Source: Kineosporia succinea
GTDB lineage: Bacteria > Actinomycetota > Actinomycetes > Actinomycetales > Kineosporiaceae
Direction of reading: 5' to 3'
Assembly: GCF_030811555.1 (NCBI RefSeq)
Contig: NZ_JAUSQZ010000001.1
Location: 2,232,001-2,296,000 of the forward strand
Length of the DNA: 64,000 nucleotides
Positions 43,203 to 51,788 of this stretch are shown here, piece by piece. A program made the translations under genes and the position numbers. The notes under the pieces were generated by a model that worked only from the letters and a program-made list of their open reading frames with translations, ran no database searches and had not been told where the DNA came from. Position 1 is the stretch's first letter; each line of letters opens with the position of its first letter.

Positions 43203-44570
43203 TTACGCCAGACGGCTCAACCGGGCTCGGGCGCGGGCCTGGCGGGGCGATCCGGTGGGCAGGGCAGCGAGCAGGGCCTGCCAGGCGGCGGCGTCGTCGC
43301 TGCCCTCGGTCAGCTGTACCCAGCGCTCGAGGGCGTCGGGATCGCGCGAGGCCAGGGCCGCTTCGCGTACCTCACAGACGAATTCATCGGTCAGGGAACG
43401 GATTCCGGGGGCCTCGGAGCCGGGAAGAGGACTCCCCGTGAAGTGCTCGAGGGCCTGCGCGACGCGTCCTTCGGCGAGCGCGTGCCGCACCTGGGAGACG
43501 TCGGTGCGCACCGTCAGGTTGAGCCGGTAGGGTCGCGACGAGAGCAGGCTCGGGCCGAGAACCCTTCGCAGCCGGTTGATCTCGGCCCGCACGGTGATGA
43601 GGTGCTCGCCCTCGTCGTGCAGGGCGATGTCGAGGGCCTGGGCCGAGAGGCCGTTGGGGGCGCTGGCCAGGAGCCAGACCAGTTCGGTGTGGCGGCGCGA
43701 GAGGCTGACGCGACGGCCCTGGTACTCGAAGGTGCCGGCTTCCGGGCCGAGCAGGCACAGCCGGGCGTGGGTCTCGTCAGGTTGCCGGCGGCGCTGGGGA
43801 ATGGTGGACGCGTCGGTGGCGGAACGGTTTTGGAGGTCCGGGTCGAGGTGTGGTGCGGTTTGCCGGCGGCCGGCCCGGAGTCGAAGGTCGGCCTGCGGCT
43901 GACCGGCCCGGAGTCGAAGGTCGGCCTGCGGCTGACCGGCCCGGAGCTGGAGGCCGGCTTCCACGGCGGCCGCGCAGGCGCGGACCAGGGCGAGGGTGCG
44001 GGGCCCGGTCACGTCGGGCCCGCCGGTCAGGTCGATGACGCCGAGCAGTTCGCCGGTGAGCGGGTGGTTGACGGGGGCGGCGACGCAGCTCCACGAGCGG
44101 GCGCCCAGGCCGAAGTGCTCGCCCGCCCGGATCTCGACGGCCCGGCCCAGGGCCAGCGCGGTGCCGGGAGCGTTGGTCCCCGCGGCCCCCTCGCTCCACA
44201 GTGAGCCCTCGACGAACTGCATGTTCTCGGCCCGGCTGCGCAGGTGATGGTGGCCCTCGACCCACAGGAGCCGGCCAGCCGCGTCGCCCACCGCCACGAT
44301 GTGCCCGGCCTCGTCGGCGTCTTCGGTGAGAAGCCGCCGGATCAGGGGCATCATCGCGGCGAGCGGATGATTGGCGCGGTAGTCGGCGAGCTCGGACTCG
44401 GACAGGTCGAGCGGTGCGGCCTCGGTCTCCGGATCGACGCCGAGGGCGAGCGAACGCCGCCAGCTCTCGGCGACCACCGGCCGGATCAGGTCCGGCAGCG
44501 GGGAGCCGGGAGCGGCCAGGAAGCTCTCGTGAACGGCCGCCAGCGCTCCGATCCGCTTCGTCGAGGACAT
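43203..44570 (-). CDS. GAF-domain transcription regulator of the aldehyde dehydrogenase genes
   Basis: 455 residues. The N-terminal part (ESFLAAPGSPLPDLIRPVVAESWRRSLALGVDPE) resembles AcoR-type activators. The GAF domain is LLTEDADEAGHIVAVGDAAGRLLWVEGHH to ARSWSCVAAPVNHPLTGELLGVIDLTGGPD. No AAA or sigma-54 domain is present. The C-terminal part RRVSLSRRHTELVWLLASAPNGLSAQALDIALHDEGEHLITVRAEINRLRRVLG looks like a winged helix. Between them are 11-residue repeats (LRAGQPQADLR, nt 43870-43945). It is divided from the dehydrogenase gene by 108 nt on the same strand and is the likely activator. Confidence 0.82.
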   Translation of the reverse strand: MSSTKRIGALAAVHESFLAAPGSPLPDLIRPVVAESWRRSLALGVDPETEAAPLDLSESELADYRANHPLAAMMPLIRRLLTEDADEAGHIVAVGDAAGRLLWVEGHHHLRSRAENMQFVEGSLWSEGAAGTNAPGTALALGRAVEIRAGEHFGLGARSWSCVAAPVNHPLTGELLGVIDLTGGPDVTGPRTLALVRACAAAVEAGLQLRAGQPQADLRLRAGQPQADLRLRAGRRQTAPHLDPDLQNRSATDASTIPQRRRQPDETHARLCLLGPEAGTFEYQGRRVSLSRRHTELVWLLASAPNGLSAQALDIALHDEGEHLITVRAEINRLRRVLGPSLLSSRPYRLNLTVRTDVSQVRHALAEGRVAQALEHFTGSPLPGSEAPGIRSLTDEFVCEVREAALASRDPDALERWVQLTEGSDDAAAWQALLAALPTGSPRQARARARLSRLA

Positions 44571-44656
44571 AGTCGTGATGGTAAGTGAGCCATCTCACCA
44601 GCGCACCGCCCGCCTGGGAGATTTTCTGCGAGCGCGCCGACCGGTTTCGCCTCTCG

Positions 44657-45247
44657 CTATGACGAAACCACCGAAAGGGGCACGGCGGCGCGTGGGAGCA
44701 CCCGGTCGGCGAGCCCGTAGTCGACGGCCTCGGAGGCGGTGAACCAGCGGTCGCGATCGGCGTCTTCCTCGATCTTCTCGACGGTCTGGCCGCTGTGCTC
44801 GGCGGTGAGCCGGGCCATGGTCTTCTTCATGGCGAGCATCTGCTCGGCCTGGATGCGGATGTCGGTGGCCGAGCCGCCCACGCCGCCCAGCGGCTGGTGC
44901 ATCATCACCCGGGCGTGGGGCAGGACGTAGCGCTTGCCGGGGGCGCCGGCGGTGAGCAGGAACTGGCCCATCGAGGCGGCCATGCCCATCGCCACGGTGG
45001 ACACGTCGCAGCTGATGAACTGCATCGTGTCGTAGATGGCGAACCCAGCGTCGACGGATCCGCCGGGTGAGTTGATGTAGAGCGAGATGTCGCGGTCGGG
45101 GTCTTGCGCCGCGAGCAGGAGCAGCGCGGAGCAGATCTGGTTGGCGTTGTCGTCGCGCACCTCGGAGCCGAGCAGGACGATGCGTGCGTCGAGGAGCCGG
45201 GCGAGCACTCGGTCGGCGCCGGGAACGGTTTCGGTCATGGCATTCAC
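44657..45247 (-). CDS. clpP: ATP-dependent Clp protease proteolytic subunit
   Basis: 196 residues. Serine-protease landmarks: DISLYINSPGGSVDAGFAIYD, VAMGMAASMGQFLL with catalytic Ser92, RVMMHQPLGG with His117, and EDADRDRWFTASEAVDYGLADRVL with the acidic triad residue. It forms the tetradecameric chamber used with ClpX or ClpC. Actinobacteria usually have several clpP copies; this one stands alone and is divergent from a ClgR-like regulator gene, a known arrangement for a clgR-controlled copy. The Met at residue 4 could be the real start. Confidence 0.93.
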   Translation of the reverse strand: MNAMTETVPGADRVLARLLDARIVLLGSEVRDDNANQICSALLLLAAQDPDRDISLYINSPGGSVDAGFAIYDTMQFISCDVSTVAMGMAASMGQFLLTAGAPGKRYVLPHARVMMHQPLGGVGGSATDIRIQAEQMLAMKKTMARLTAEHSGQTVEKIEEDADRDRWFTASEAVDYGLADRVLPRAAVPLSVVSS

Positions 45248-45411
45248 GATCGGCCCGGGTGGTGGCGGGGATCCAGCGATTCGGCTGGCAGGAGATCTGC
45301 CGGCGGCAGAGGGATCTGCTGTGAGCAGACTGGCGGGTTGGTGCGCTGTCGGGGCTCAATCCTGTCGGTGGGGCGCCGTAGTGTTGGGGTATTCGCCTGA
45401 GGGAGGGTGCC

Positions 45412-45771
45412 ATGCTGCTGCGAGGCCTGATCGGGACCGTTCTGCGCCGGATCCGGCTCGGCCAGGGCCGCACCCTGCGCGACGTCGCCGAGACCGCCCG
45501 GGTGTCTGTGCCCTACCTGTCCGAGGTGGAGCGTGGGCGCAAAGAGGCCTCGTCCGAATTGCTGGCGTCGATCTGCGAGTCGCTGGGCCTCGACCTGATG
45601 GACCTCTTGGCCGAGGTGCGCTTCGAGCTCGAGACCGAGCGCCTGGCCGAACTGGCGTCGCAGCCGCGCACGATCGGTTTCACCGTCTCGTCGCAGACCG
45701 AGCTGGCACCCCGCCCGTCGATGTCCGGCGGAGGCGTCGCCCTGCACGCAGTCTCCATGGCCGCCGCCTGA
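45412..45771 (+). CDS. clgR: ClgR-like helix-turn-helix regulator
   Basis: 119 residues. The XRE helix-turn-helix is [54 protein letters not shown], a close match to ClgR, the activator of clp and lon genes in actinobacteria. The C-terminus does not end in the Ala-Ala degradation signal pair alone, but it does close with Ala-Ala-Ala (SMAAA), which fits ClgR being a ClpP substrate. ATG 45412 has GGGAGGG upstream. It is divergent from clpP with 164 nt between; the segment CGCCTGAGG at 45394-45402 only partly matches the ClgR box. Confidence 0.82.
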   Translation: MLLRGLIGTVLRRIRLGQGRTLRDVAETARVSVPYLSEVERGRKEASSELLASICESLGLDLMDLLAEVRFELETERLAELASQPRTIGFTVSSQTELAPRPSMSGGGVALHAVSMAAA

Positions 45772-45922
45772 CCCGCTCCCACTCCCCCACCCTCTGAGCC
45801 CCGATCCCGCCCAGCCACACGGCAGTTGGGCAGCCAGGCGGCTTCACGCCTAAGTGGCCGCGCCGGGATGTTGCTCGCCTTGATGCGACGCAGCTCAGAC
45901 CCGGCGCAGCTCAGACCGGGCG

Positions 45923-46140
45923 CGACTCGGGCTCGGACCGGTCTCGACTCGACTCGACTCGACTCGACTCGACTCGGACCAGGCTCGACTCGGACCAGGC
46001 TCGACTCGGACCAGGCTCGACTCGGACCAGGCTCGACTCAACTCGGCTCGACTCGACCAGGCTCGACTCAACTCGGCTCGACTCGGCTCGACTCGACTCG
46101 ACTCGGACCGGACCGGACCGGCTCAGCACGGCTCAGCACG
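45923..46140. repeat. ACTCG-based tandem repeats in a convergent gap
   Basis: Runs of the pentamer GACTC/ACTCG and 15-bp units GACCAGGCTCGACTCG. They follow the clgR gene by about 150 nt. No coding function is seen in this stretch or in 45772-45922. Confidence 0.9.
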
Positions 46141-46285
46141 GCTCGCACCAGCGCGCTATTGCGCGCTTGGATGGTTGACCCGTCCGCGCATTACGCACCT
46201 CTGGACACGGGCACTTTGAAGCCATAGCCACGCCCCCGCACTCCCGCTATGACGGGTACGGCGGGTTGGGCTGAGCGAACAGGGT

Positions 46286-46317
46286 GCTGCTTTCGATTAT
46301 CGATAATCGAAAGCAGC
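46286..46317. repeat. AT-rich perfect palindrome, copy 2
   Basis: 32-bp perfect palindrome with arm GCTGCTTTCGATTAT, central CG, and mirror arm. Its inner 26 bp are identical to 35127-35152. It is followed by TCTTTTCT on the plus strand. It lies between two tandem-repeat blocks in the gap between the convergent clgR and lipid-kinase genes. Confidence 0.95.
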
Positions 46318-46340
46318 GGTCTTTTCTGCTCCGGGCGGTC

Positions 46341-46690
46341 TGGGCGGGAGCAGGCCAGGGCGGGAGCAGGCCGGGCGAGGGCAGGTCAGGCGAGAGCAGG
46401 TCAGGCGAGGGCAGGTCAGGCGAGGGCAGGTCAGGCGAGAGCAGGTCAGGCGAGAGCAGGTCAGGCGAGAGCAGGTCAGGCGAGAGCAGGTCAGGCGAGA
46501 GCAGGTCAGGCGAGAGCAGGTCAGGCGAGAGCAGGTCAGGCGAGAGCAGGTCAGGCGAGAGCAGGTCAGGCGAGAGCAGGCTAGGGCGAAGGCAGGTTGG
46601 GCGAGAGCAGGCCAAGCCAAGACTCGTCAGGCGAGAACAGGCCAGGCCAAGACTGGTCAGGCGCGAGCAGGTGGGGCGCGAGCAGGTGAC
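46341..46690. repeat. 15-bp tandem repeats GAGCAGGTCAGGCGA
   Basis: About fourteen near-perfect copies of a 15-bp purine-rich unit (46370-46572), with degenerate copies on both sides. All frames are open because the unit is a multiple of three, but the peptides are simple repeats without a start context, and no gene is supported. The remainder to 46860 holds nothing recognisable. Confidence 0.92.
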
Positions 46691-46860
46691 CCAGGCGGGC
46701 AAGGCGGCCCTGACACCGCGGGTTATCAGCGCGCCCCGAAGCCATCGATCGCGCGTCGGGTGCTCCGCCGGTTGGGCACTTCCCGAAGCCGACCACGGTG
46801 TCTGGTGAGGTGGGGGGTTGGGGGACCGGCGCGTCCATCATTGGGGGTTGACTACGCCTG

Positions 46861-47925
46861 CTAGCCCGGCACCCGCACGATCAGCGCCAAGGGCGCCACG
46901 CGGGCGCGCAGCGACTGGGCCTTGCCGGCGGGGTCGCCGTCGAGCTGGGCGAACATGGGTTTGTCGGCGTGGATCTCGATGGTGCGGCAGCGGAAGTGCT
47001 CGACCGTGGCGTGGTTGCGCCGGGTCAGCACCGCTCCGAGCACTGGGAGCCACCCGGTCATGCCACGGGGGGAGACCACGACGACGTCGAGCCAGCCGTC
47101 GTCGGGGAGGGCCCCGGGCATCAGCTGGATGCCGCCCTGCAGCATGCCGACGTTGCCGACGACGACGGCGCGGATCTTGCGTTGCTGGACCGGTCCGTCG
47201 TCGACGCGCATGGTCACGGGGGTGCGGCGGCCTCGCAGCCGGCTGAACCCCGCGACGACGTAGGCGGCCCAGCCGATCTTCTTCTTCAGCTCCGGCGCGG
47301 TGGTGGCCATCACCTCGGCGTCGAAGCCCAGGCCGGACATCACCAGGAAGCTCTCCAGACGCGGCGGGGTGCCCTGGGCCTCGGCGAGCTCGACGTGGCC
47401 GACGTCGATCGTGCGGTTCCGGCCGGTCAGGGCGATGTGCAGCGACGACTCGAGCCGGTTCGGGGGGATGCCGAGATTGCGCGCCAGCAGGTTGCCGGTG
47501 CCGGCGGGCAGCAGCCCCATCGGCACCCCGGTGCCCGCGAGCGCCCCGGCGACCACCCGGGTGGTGCCGTCTCCTCCGAACGCGATGACCACCGAAGCGC
47601 CGTCGGCCACGGCCTTCTCGGTCTGGCCGCGTCCCGGATCCTGGGCCGTCGTCTCCAGCCAGACCGGCGCCCGCCAGCCCAGACGCCCCGAGAGCACCTC
47701 GATCTGGCGCCGCCGGGCGTCCCGGTCGTCGATCTTCTTGCCGTGCACCACGACCGCGGCCTGCGGAGCCTCCGCCGCACCGTCCGAGCCGTCGGCCGAA
47801 CGGTTGCGGAAGAGCAGGCGCCGCCGGGTGACGACCAGGGTGACCAGCACGACCAGGGCGATGAGGAGTACGACGACCAGAACGACGTCCCTGAGGCCAT
47901 CGCTGCTGATCGACATGGTGTGCAC
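46861..47925 (-). CDS. Diacylglycerol-kinase-family lipid kinase
   Basis: 354 residues. An N-terminal membrane anchor (VVLVVVLLIALVVLVTLVV) is followed by the DAGK catalytic domain: ASVVIAFGGDGTTRVVAGAL with the GGDGT nucleotide motif, MGLLPAGTGNLLARNLGIP, and the second domain with LVMSGLGFDAEVMATT and MPGALPDDGWLDVVVVSPRG. Members phosphorylate diacylglycerol, sphingosine-like lipids or undecaprenol derivatives at the inner membrane. Start is GTG 47925, or ATG 47916. Divergent from the HAD phosphatase gene. Confidence 0.9.
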   Translation of the reverse strand: MHTMSISSDGLRDVVLVVVLLIALVVLVTLVVTRRRLLFRNRSADGSDGAAEAPQAAVVVHGKKIDDRDARRRQIEVLSGRLGWRAPVWLETTAQDPGRGQTEKAVADGASVVIAFGGDGTTRVVAGALAGTGVPMGLLPAGTGNLLARNLGIPPNRLESSLHIALTGRNRTIDVGHVELAEAQGTPPRLESFLVMSGLGFDAEVMATTAPELKKKIGWAAYVVAGFSRLRGRRTPVTMRVDDGPVQQRKIRAVVVGNVGMLQGGIQLMPGALPDDGWLDVVVVSPRGMTGWLPVLGAVLTRRNHATVEHFRCRTIEIHADKPMFAQLDGDPAGKAQSLRARVAPLALIVRVPG

Positions 47926-48052
47926 GTTATCCGGGGATCAGCCGTGCGCCCGCCCGGACGCGGAGACGGAGGCCCGCTGTTTACGTCGCGCTCGTCTTCC
48001 GTGGTCATCAATCGACCCCGGTCCGTAACCTGGGGACGCGTAAACTCTGCGG

Positions 48053-48904
48053 ATGACAGACCACGTTATCGAGAACCGTCCTCGCACCGATCCAGCCGAC
48101 TCCTGGGCGCCCAAGCTGGTGGCCCTGGACATCGACGGCACCATCCTCGACCACGACCAGCGCCTCACCGACCGGGTTCGCACGTCCGTACGGGCCGTGG
48201 CCGAACTGGGCACCCATGTGGTGATCGCCACCGGCCGCTCCCTGCACGAGACCCTGCCCGTGCTCGACCGGCTCGGCCTGGTCAACGGCTGGGCGGTGTG
48301 CAGCAACGGTTCCGTCACCCTGCGGCTCGACCCCACGCTGCCCGAGGGCTACGAGGTGGCCGACACCATCACGTTCGACCCCGCCGAGGTGCTCAACCTG
48401 CTGCGCGAGCACCTGCCCACGGCGCTGTTCGCCCTCGAGACCCGGGCCGGCGAGTTCCTGCTCACGGCGCCGTTCCCGCCCGGTGAGCTGGAGGGGCCGC
48501 ACACCCGGGTGGCCGGCTGGGAAGACCTCTGCGTCGAACAGGCCTGCCGCGTCGTGGTGCGCAGTCCCGACCACACCAGCGACGAGTTCCTCGAGCTCAC
48601 CCGGTCGGTCGGGCTGCACGGCGTGAACTACTCGGTGGGCTGGACGGCCTGGCTCGACCTGGCTCCCAGCGGCGTCAGCAAGGCCAGTGCCCTCGACGCG
48701 ATCCGCGACCGTCTCGGGGTGGACGCCGACTCCACGCTGGCGGTCGGTGACGGCCGCAACGACATCGAGATGTTCGGCTGGGCGGGTCAGGCGGTCGCCA
48801 TGGGCAACGCCACCGACGACGTGAAGGTGCACGCCGACGTCGTCACCGGAACCGTCGCCGACGACGGTCTGGCCGAGGTGCTGGAGAAGCTGCTCGTGCG
48901 GTGA
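48053..48904 (+). CDS. HAD-superfamily phosphatase, Cof type, second copy
   Basis: 283 residues. Motif I LVALDIDGTILDHDQ, motif II THVVIATGRS, motif III GVSKASALDAIRDRLGV, motif IV LAVGDGRNDIEMF and C-terminal GNATDDVKVHADVVTG. Same subfamily as the product of 37013-37843 and clearly related to it, but with a longer N-terminus. Substrate not predictable. ATG start. It is divergent from the lipid-kinase-like gene with a gap of 127 nt. Confidence 0.92.
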   Translation: MTDHVIENRPRTDPADSWAPKLVALDIDGTILDHDQRLTDRVRTSVRAVAELGTHVVIATGRSLHETLPVLDRLGLVNGWAVCSNGSVTLRLDPTLPEGYEVADTITFDPAEVLNLLREHLPTALFALETRAGEFLLTAPFPPGELEGPHTRVAGWEDLCVEQACRVVVRSPDHTSDEFLELTRSVGLHGVNYSVGWTAWLDLAPSGVSKASALDAIRDRLGVDADSTLAVGDGRNDIEMFGWAGQAVAMGNATDDVKVHADVVTGTVADDGLAEVLEKLLVR

Positions 48905-49367
48905 AGACAGCGCTGCCGGGCAAGTCTGCATGATCAACAACGAGCAACTGCCCGGGGACGCAGGGGCCGGCATCCGCTGACAGCGGCCGGTTGCCCTGGT
49001 CACCGGGCCGGGGAGATCATGCTTGAGGACGCCGCGGTCGTCTGGGGTGGACGGCGCGGCTTCGTGGGGGTGAGGGGGTTGGGGGCGCCTGAGCGCCGGG
49101 GGTGTTCTTAAGGGGCCGGGGTGCTCTTCAGGGCCGGAGTGCTCTTGGACGGGCCGAGCCGGGTTCGAGGGACCGGGGCGAGGTTGGGGACCCGGGTGGG
49201 TTGAGGGCTTCACGCAAGACGCAGCCCGGTGACGAACGCGGACGTAACGGGGTGGGGACCCCTCGCGTCGGGCCGACCGCCGAACTCTTCGGGATGCCGT
49301 GAAGATCGGTTCGCGCAAGCATGGGAGACGCGAGGCGTATTCGCGCCCGCCAGAGGGGAGTTTCGCC
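48905..49367. other. 463-nt gene-free stretch
   Basis: G-rich on the plus strand (runs such as GGTGAGGGGGTTGGGGG near 49070-49085). Short open frames lack ribosome sites or recognisable similarity. It probably holds the promoter of the PRC-barrel gene set; no consensus pair is evident. Confidence 0.4.
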
Positions 49368-49523
49368 ATGGACCTGTGGCAATGGGTCGTCCTGGTGTTG
49401 GGGGTGCTCGTGCTGTTGACCGCGGTGGTCTACGGCATCCAGGCCCGACGTCGCCGGGGCAGTGTGATGGCGCAGCGCTCACGCGGCGCGCGGCCCGGCC
49501 GACGTTTCGGAGGCCGGTCGTGA
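49368..49523 (+). CDS. Small single-span membrane protein
   Basis: 51 residues: MDLWQWVVLVLGVLVLLTAVVYGIQARRRRG then a basic tail RSRGARPGRRFGGRS. One membrane segment with the positive end inside. AGAGGGGAG seven bases before the ATG is a strong ribosome site. The stop overlaps the start of the PRC-barrel gene (GTGA), so it is translationally coupled with it. Function unknown; it could anchor or assist the following proteins. Confidence 0.75.
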   Translation: MDLWQWVVLVLGVLVLLTAVVYGIQARRRRGSVMAQRSRGARPGRRFGGRS

Positions 49524-50281
49524 GTGTGCTGCTGAGGGCGGCGGACCTGGTGAAGCGTCCCGTGGTGACGCTGGCCGGCGACGACGTGGCCCAGATCAAA
49601 GACGTGGTGTATTCATCGCTCTCCGGTGAGCTCGCCGGGTTCACCCTGAACGGGCGTGGCATCTTCGCCGGCCCGCTGAAGAAGACCCTGCCCTGGGCGA
49701 GCGTGCACGGCCTCGGCCCGGCGGCGGTCATGATCACCGACGAGACCAGCCTGGCCGACCAGCGCGCCTTCGACGGCGAGATGGAAGGCGCGGGCGGCGT
49801 GGTGATCGGCTCGACCGTGATCACGCAGAGCGGGCGCAATCTCGGCGCGGTCACCGACGTGATCCTCTCCGTCGACGAGAAGCGCACCGACGCCGTCGGT
49901 TACGAGATCGAGCCGAGCGACAAGTCAGCCCCGCGGCGGCAGTTCGTGCCTCTGCCCGACGCCCTCTCGGTATCCGGCGAGGCGCTGATCCTGCCCGACA
50001 CCGCACTCGACTTCATCCGCGACGATCTCGCCGGGTTCGGCGCGGCCGTCGAGGAGTTCCGGGCCCGGCTGGGGAAGCACGAGGCGACTCCCGCGGAGCC
50101 GGCTTCCGGCGACGCGCCACCGGCGCCGACCTCGACCGCACCGCCGGCCACGACCGCACCGCCGGCCACGACCGCACCGCCGGCCACGGCCCCCACCACA
50201 ACCCCCACCACAACCCCGGCCTCGGAGCCACCGACCCCGGCCACCCCGTCCGCACCGTCTTCCCAGGAGCCGCCGCTGTGA
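49520..50281 (+). CDS. PRC-barrel domain protein with Pro/Thr-rich tail
   Basis: 253 residues from GTG 49520. Two PRC-barrel-like units are visible: SVLLRAADLVKRPVVTLAGDDVAQIKDVVYSSLSGELAGFTLNGRG and VVIGSTVITQSGRNLGAVTDVILSVDEKRTDAVGYEIEPSD. The tail of about 60 residues is Pro/Ala/Thr, encoded by GCACCGCCGGCCACGACC repeats (nt 50137-50192). PRC barrels bind RNA-processing or photosynthetic partners or act in membrane-linked regulation; no specific role can be given. Coupled to the gene before and after. Confidence 0.83.
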   Translation: MSVLLRAADLVKRPVVTLAGDDVAQIKDVVYSSLSGELAGFTLNGRGIFAGPLKKTLPWASVHGLGPAAVMITDETSLADQRAFDGEMEGAGGVVIGSTVITQSGRNLGAVTDVILSVDEKRTDAVGYEIEPSDKSAPRRQFVPLPDALSVSGEALILPDTALDFIRDDLAGFGAAVEEFRARLGKHEATPAEPASGDAPPAPTSTAPPATTAPPATTAPPATAPTTTPTTTPASEPPTPATPSAPSSQEPPL

Positions 50282-50712
50282 TCAGGTTCAGCGACATCGC
50301 GGGCAATCCGGTGATGGACACGTCGACCGCCACCACCATCGGCCGGATCGAGGCCCCGGTCGTCGACCCGGCCACCCGTCACGTGGTGGGGTTCCGGGTG
50401 AAGAAGAGCCAGGGCCCGGGCAACGTGGTGCTCTGGTCGGCACTGGCCGGACTGGGCCCCGACGCCCTCACGGTGGGCTCGGCCGAGGCCGTGGCCGACC
50501 CCCCGGCCGAGCTGAAAGACCGCTCGGGCAAGAAACTCGACCTGCTCAAGCGCCAGGTGCTGACCGAGCACGGGCATCCGCTGGGCAAGGTCCGCGACGT
50601 CGAGTTCGACCCGTCCGACGGGCGGATCACGAGCCTGCTGCTGAAAGACAGCTTCGTCGACGGCGCCCGGCTTCTCGGAATCGGCCGGTACGCCGTGGTG
50701 GTCGCTGGCTGA
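50278..50712 (+). CDS. PRC-barrel domain protein
   Basis: 144 residues, GTG start overlapping the previous stop (GTGA). Two short barrel units: MIRFSDIAGNPVMDTSTATTIGRIEAPVVDPATRHVVGFRVKK and KKLDLLKRQVLTEHGHPLGKVRDVEFDPSDGRITSLLLKD. No tail. It is probably a partner of the preceding protein, with which it shares the architecture. Function unknown. Confidence 0.85.
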   Translation: MIRFSDIAGNPVMDTSTATTIGRIEAPVVDPATRHVVGFRVKKSQGPGNVVLWSALAGLGPDALTVGSAEAVADPPAELKDRSGKKLDLLKRQVLTEHGHPLGKVRDVEFDPSDGRITSLLLKDSFVDGARLLGIGRYAVVVAG

Positions 50713-50744
50713 CTTTGCCCCCCGGTGTCGTTACCGTCAGTGCT

Positions 50745-51785
50745 ATGGGGGTTGACCCGGAGGAACAGGTCGAGGTCCTGCAGGCGCGCATCCAGGATCG
50801 GCTCGCCGAGCTGCGCGCGATCAGCCAGGGTGTGCGGGTCGGCTCCGGGCTGCGTGAAGGCCTGGGCCAGAGGCGTGAAAGCTCTGCGCCGCAGGCCGAT
50901 CCGGACGTCGACGGGTACGACGCGTCCGACCGGCCCGAACGCGTCCGCGAGATCGACCTGACCGACGGCATCGACCTGACCGACACCCGGCTCGCCCGCG
51001 CCCGGTGGGACGAGCCCGAGCGGCACGACGAGACCGAGCGGCACGAGACCGGGTGGGACCACGAGACCGGGCGAGACCCCGAGGCCCAGTGGGACGACGA
51101 CTCCCGCTGGGACGACGAGCCCGAGAACCCCGACGACGTGGACACCCCGGACGAGTCGCACGACAGCGACTTCACCGATCTGCGCGAGGGCGGTGACCTG
51201 CTCGACGACGAATCCCCCCGGGGCCGTCAGCAGCGTCACCGGGCCCGGCCGGGGCCCGGCCACGATCCGGCGAACGGCACCCCCGACGCCGGCCCGCGCC
51301 TGCTCGGCGACAACCGGCCACCCCGCACCACCCTGCAGGACGCGACCGACGCCGTGGTCGCCGCCACCCGCGAGCTGCTCACCTACGAGCGCCGCCTGCC
51401 TGTGCTGCTCGACGCCGAGCCCCGGCGTCTGAGCCTGCTCATCGTGCGCTGGTCGGGCGTGGTGTCGGCGGCCGTCGCGGCGTCGCTGATGGTCGCCGCC
51501 CTGGTCGGCTGGCTGCCCCGGTGGTGGGCCCTGCCCGGCCTGATCTGCGGCGGCGCGGCCTGGCTGCTGCTGCGTCTACCGGTGCACCCGCCGGGCGACC
51601 GGCACGAGACCCTGCGTCCCGGTGCCGTGGTGGCGGCCGCCGGCGCACTGCTCACCGCGATCTGCGCCGCCTCGGGCATGCCGGCCGTCATGCTGCTGCT
51701 CGGGATCGTCGCGATGGCCGCGGGCATCTGGCACGTCCAGCAGACACCGGTCCGGATCGGGGCCCTGCCCAGGAGGTTTCGCTGA
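50745..51785 (+). CDS. Membrane protein with acidic repeat region
   Basis: 346 residues. The N-terminus is a helix (EEQVEVLQARIQDRLAELRAISQGVRVG). The middle is very acidic with repeats of the kind Glu-Arg-His-(Asp/Glu)-Glu-Thr and Trp-Asp-Asp-Asp (residues about 85-150). The C-terminal half has four membrane segments (LIVRWSGVVSAAVAASLMVAALVGWL; WALPGLICGGAAWLLL; AVVAAAGALLTAICAASG; VMLLLGIVAMAAGIWHV). I do not recognise it. It is 32 nt after the PRC-barrel gene and 3 nt before the next gene. Confidence 0.75.
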   Translation: MGVDPEEQVEVLQARIQDRLAELRAISQGVRVGSGLREGLGQRRESSAPQADPDVDGYDASDRPERVREIDLTDGIDLTDTRLARARWDEPERHDETERHETGWDHETGRDPEAQWDDDSRWDDEPENPDDVDTPDESHDSDFTDLREGGDLLDDESPRGRQQRHRARPGPGHDPANGTPDAGPRLLGDNRPPRTTLQDATDAVVAATRELLTYERRLPVLLDAEPRRLSLLIVRWSGVVSAAVAASLMVAALVGWLPRWWALPGLICGGAAWLLLRLPVHPPGDRHETLRPGAVVAAAGALLTAICAASGMPAVMLLLGIVAMAAGIWHVQQTPVRIGALPRRFR

Positions 51786-51788
51786 GTC

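Noticed and set aside
46370-46572. CRISPR array
   Set aside because: Units are only 15 bp, contiguous and without unique spacers, and no cas genes are present.
48905-49367. Small gene or RNA in the G-rich gap
   Set aside because: No frame with typical codon use and start signal, and no convincing RNA fold or tRNA-like structure.
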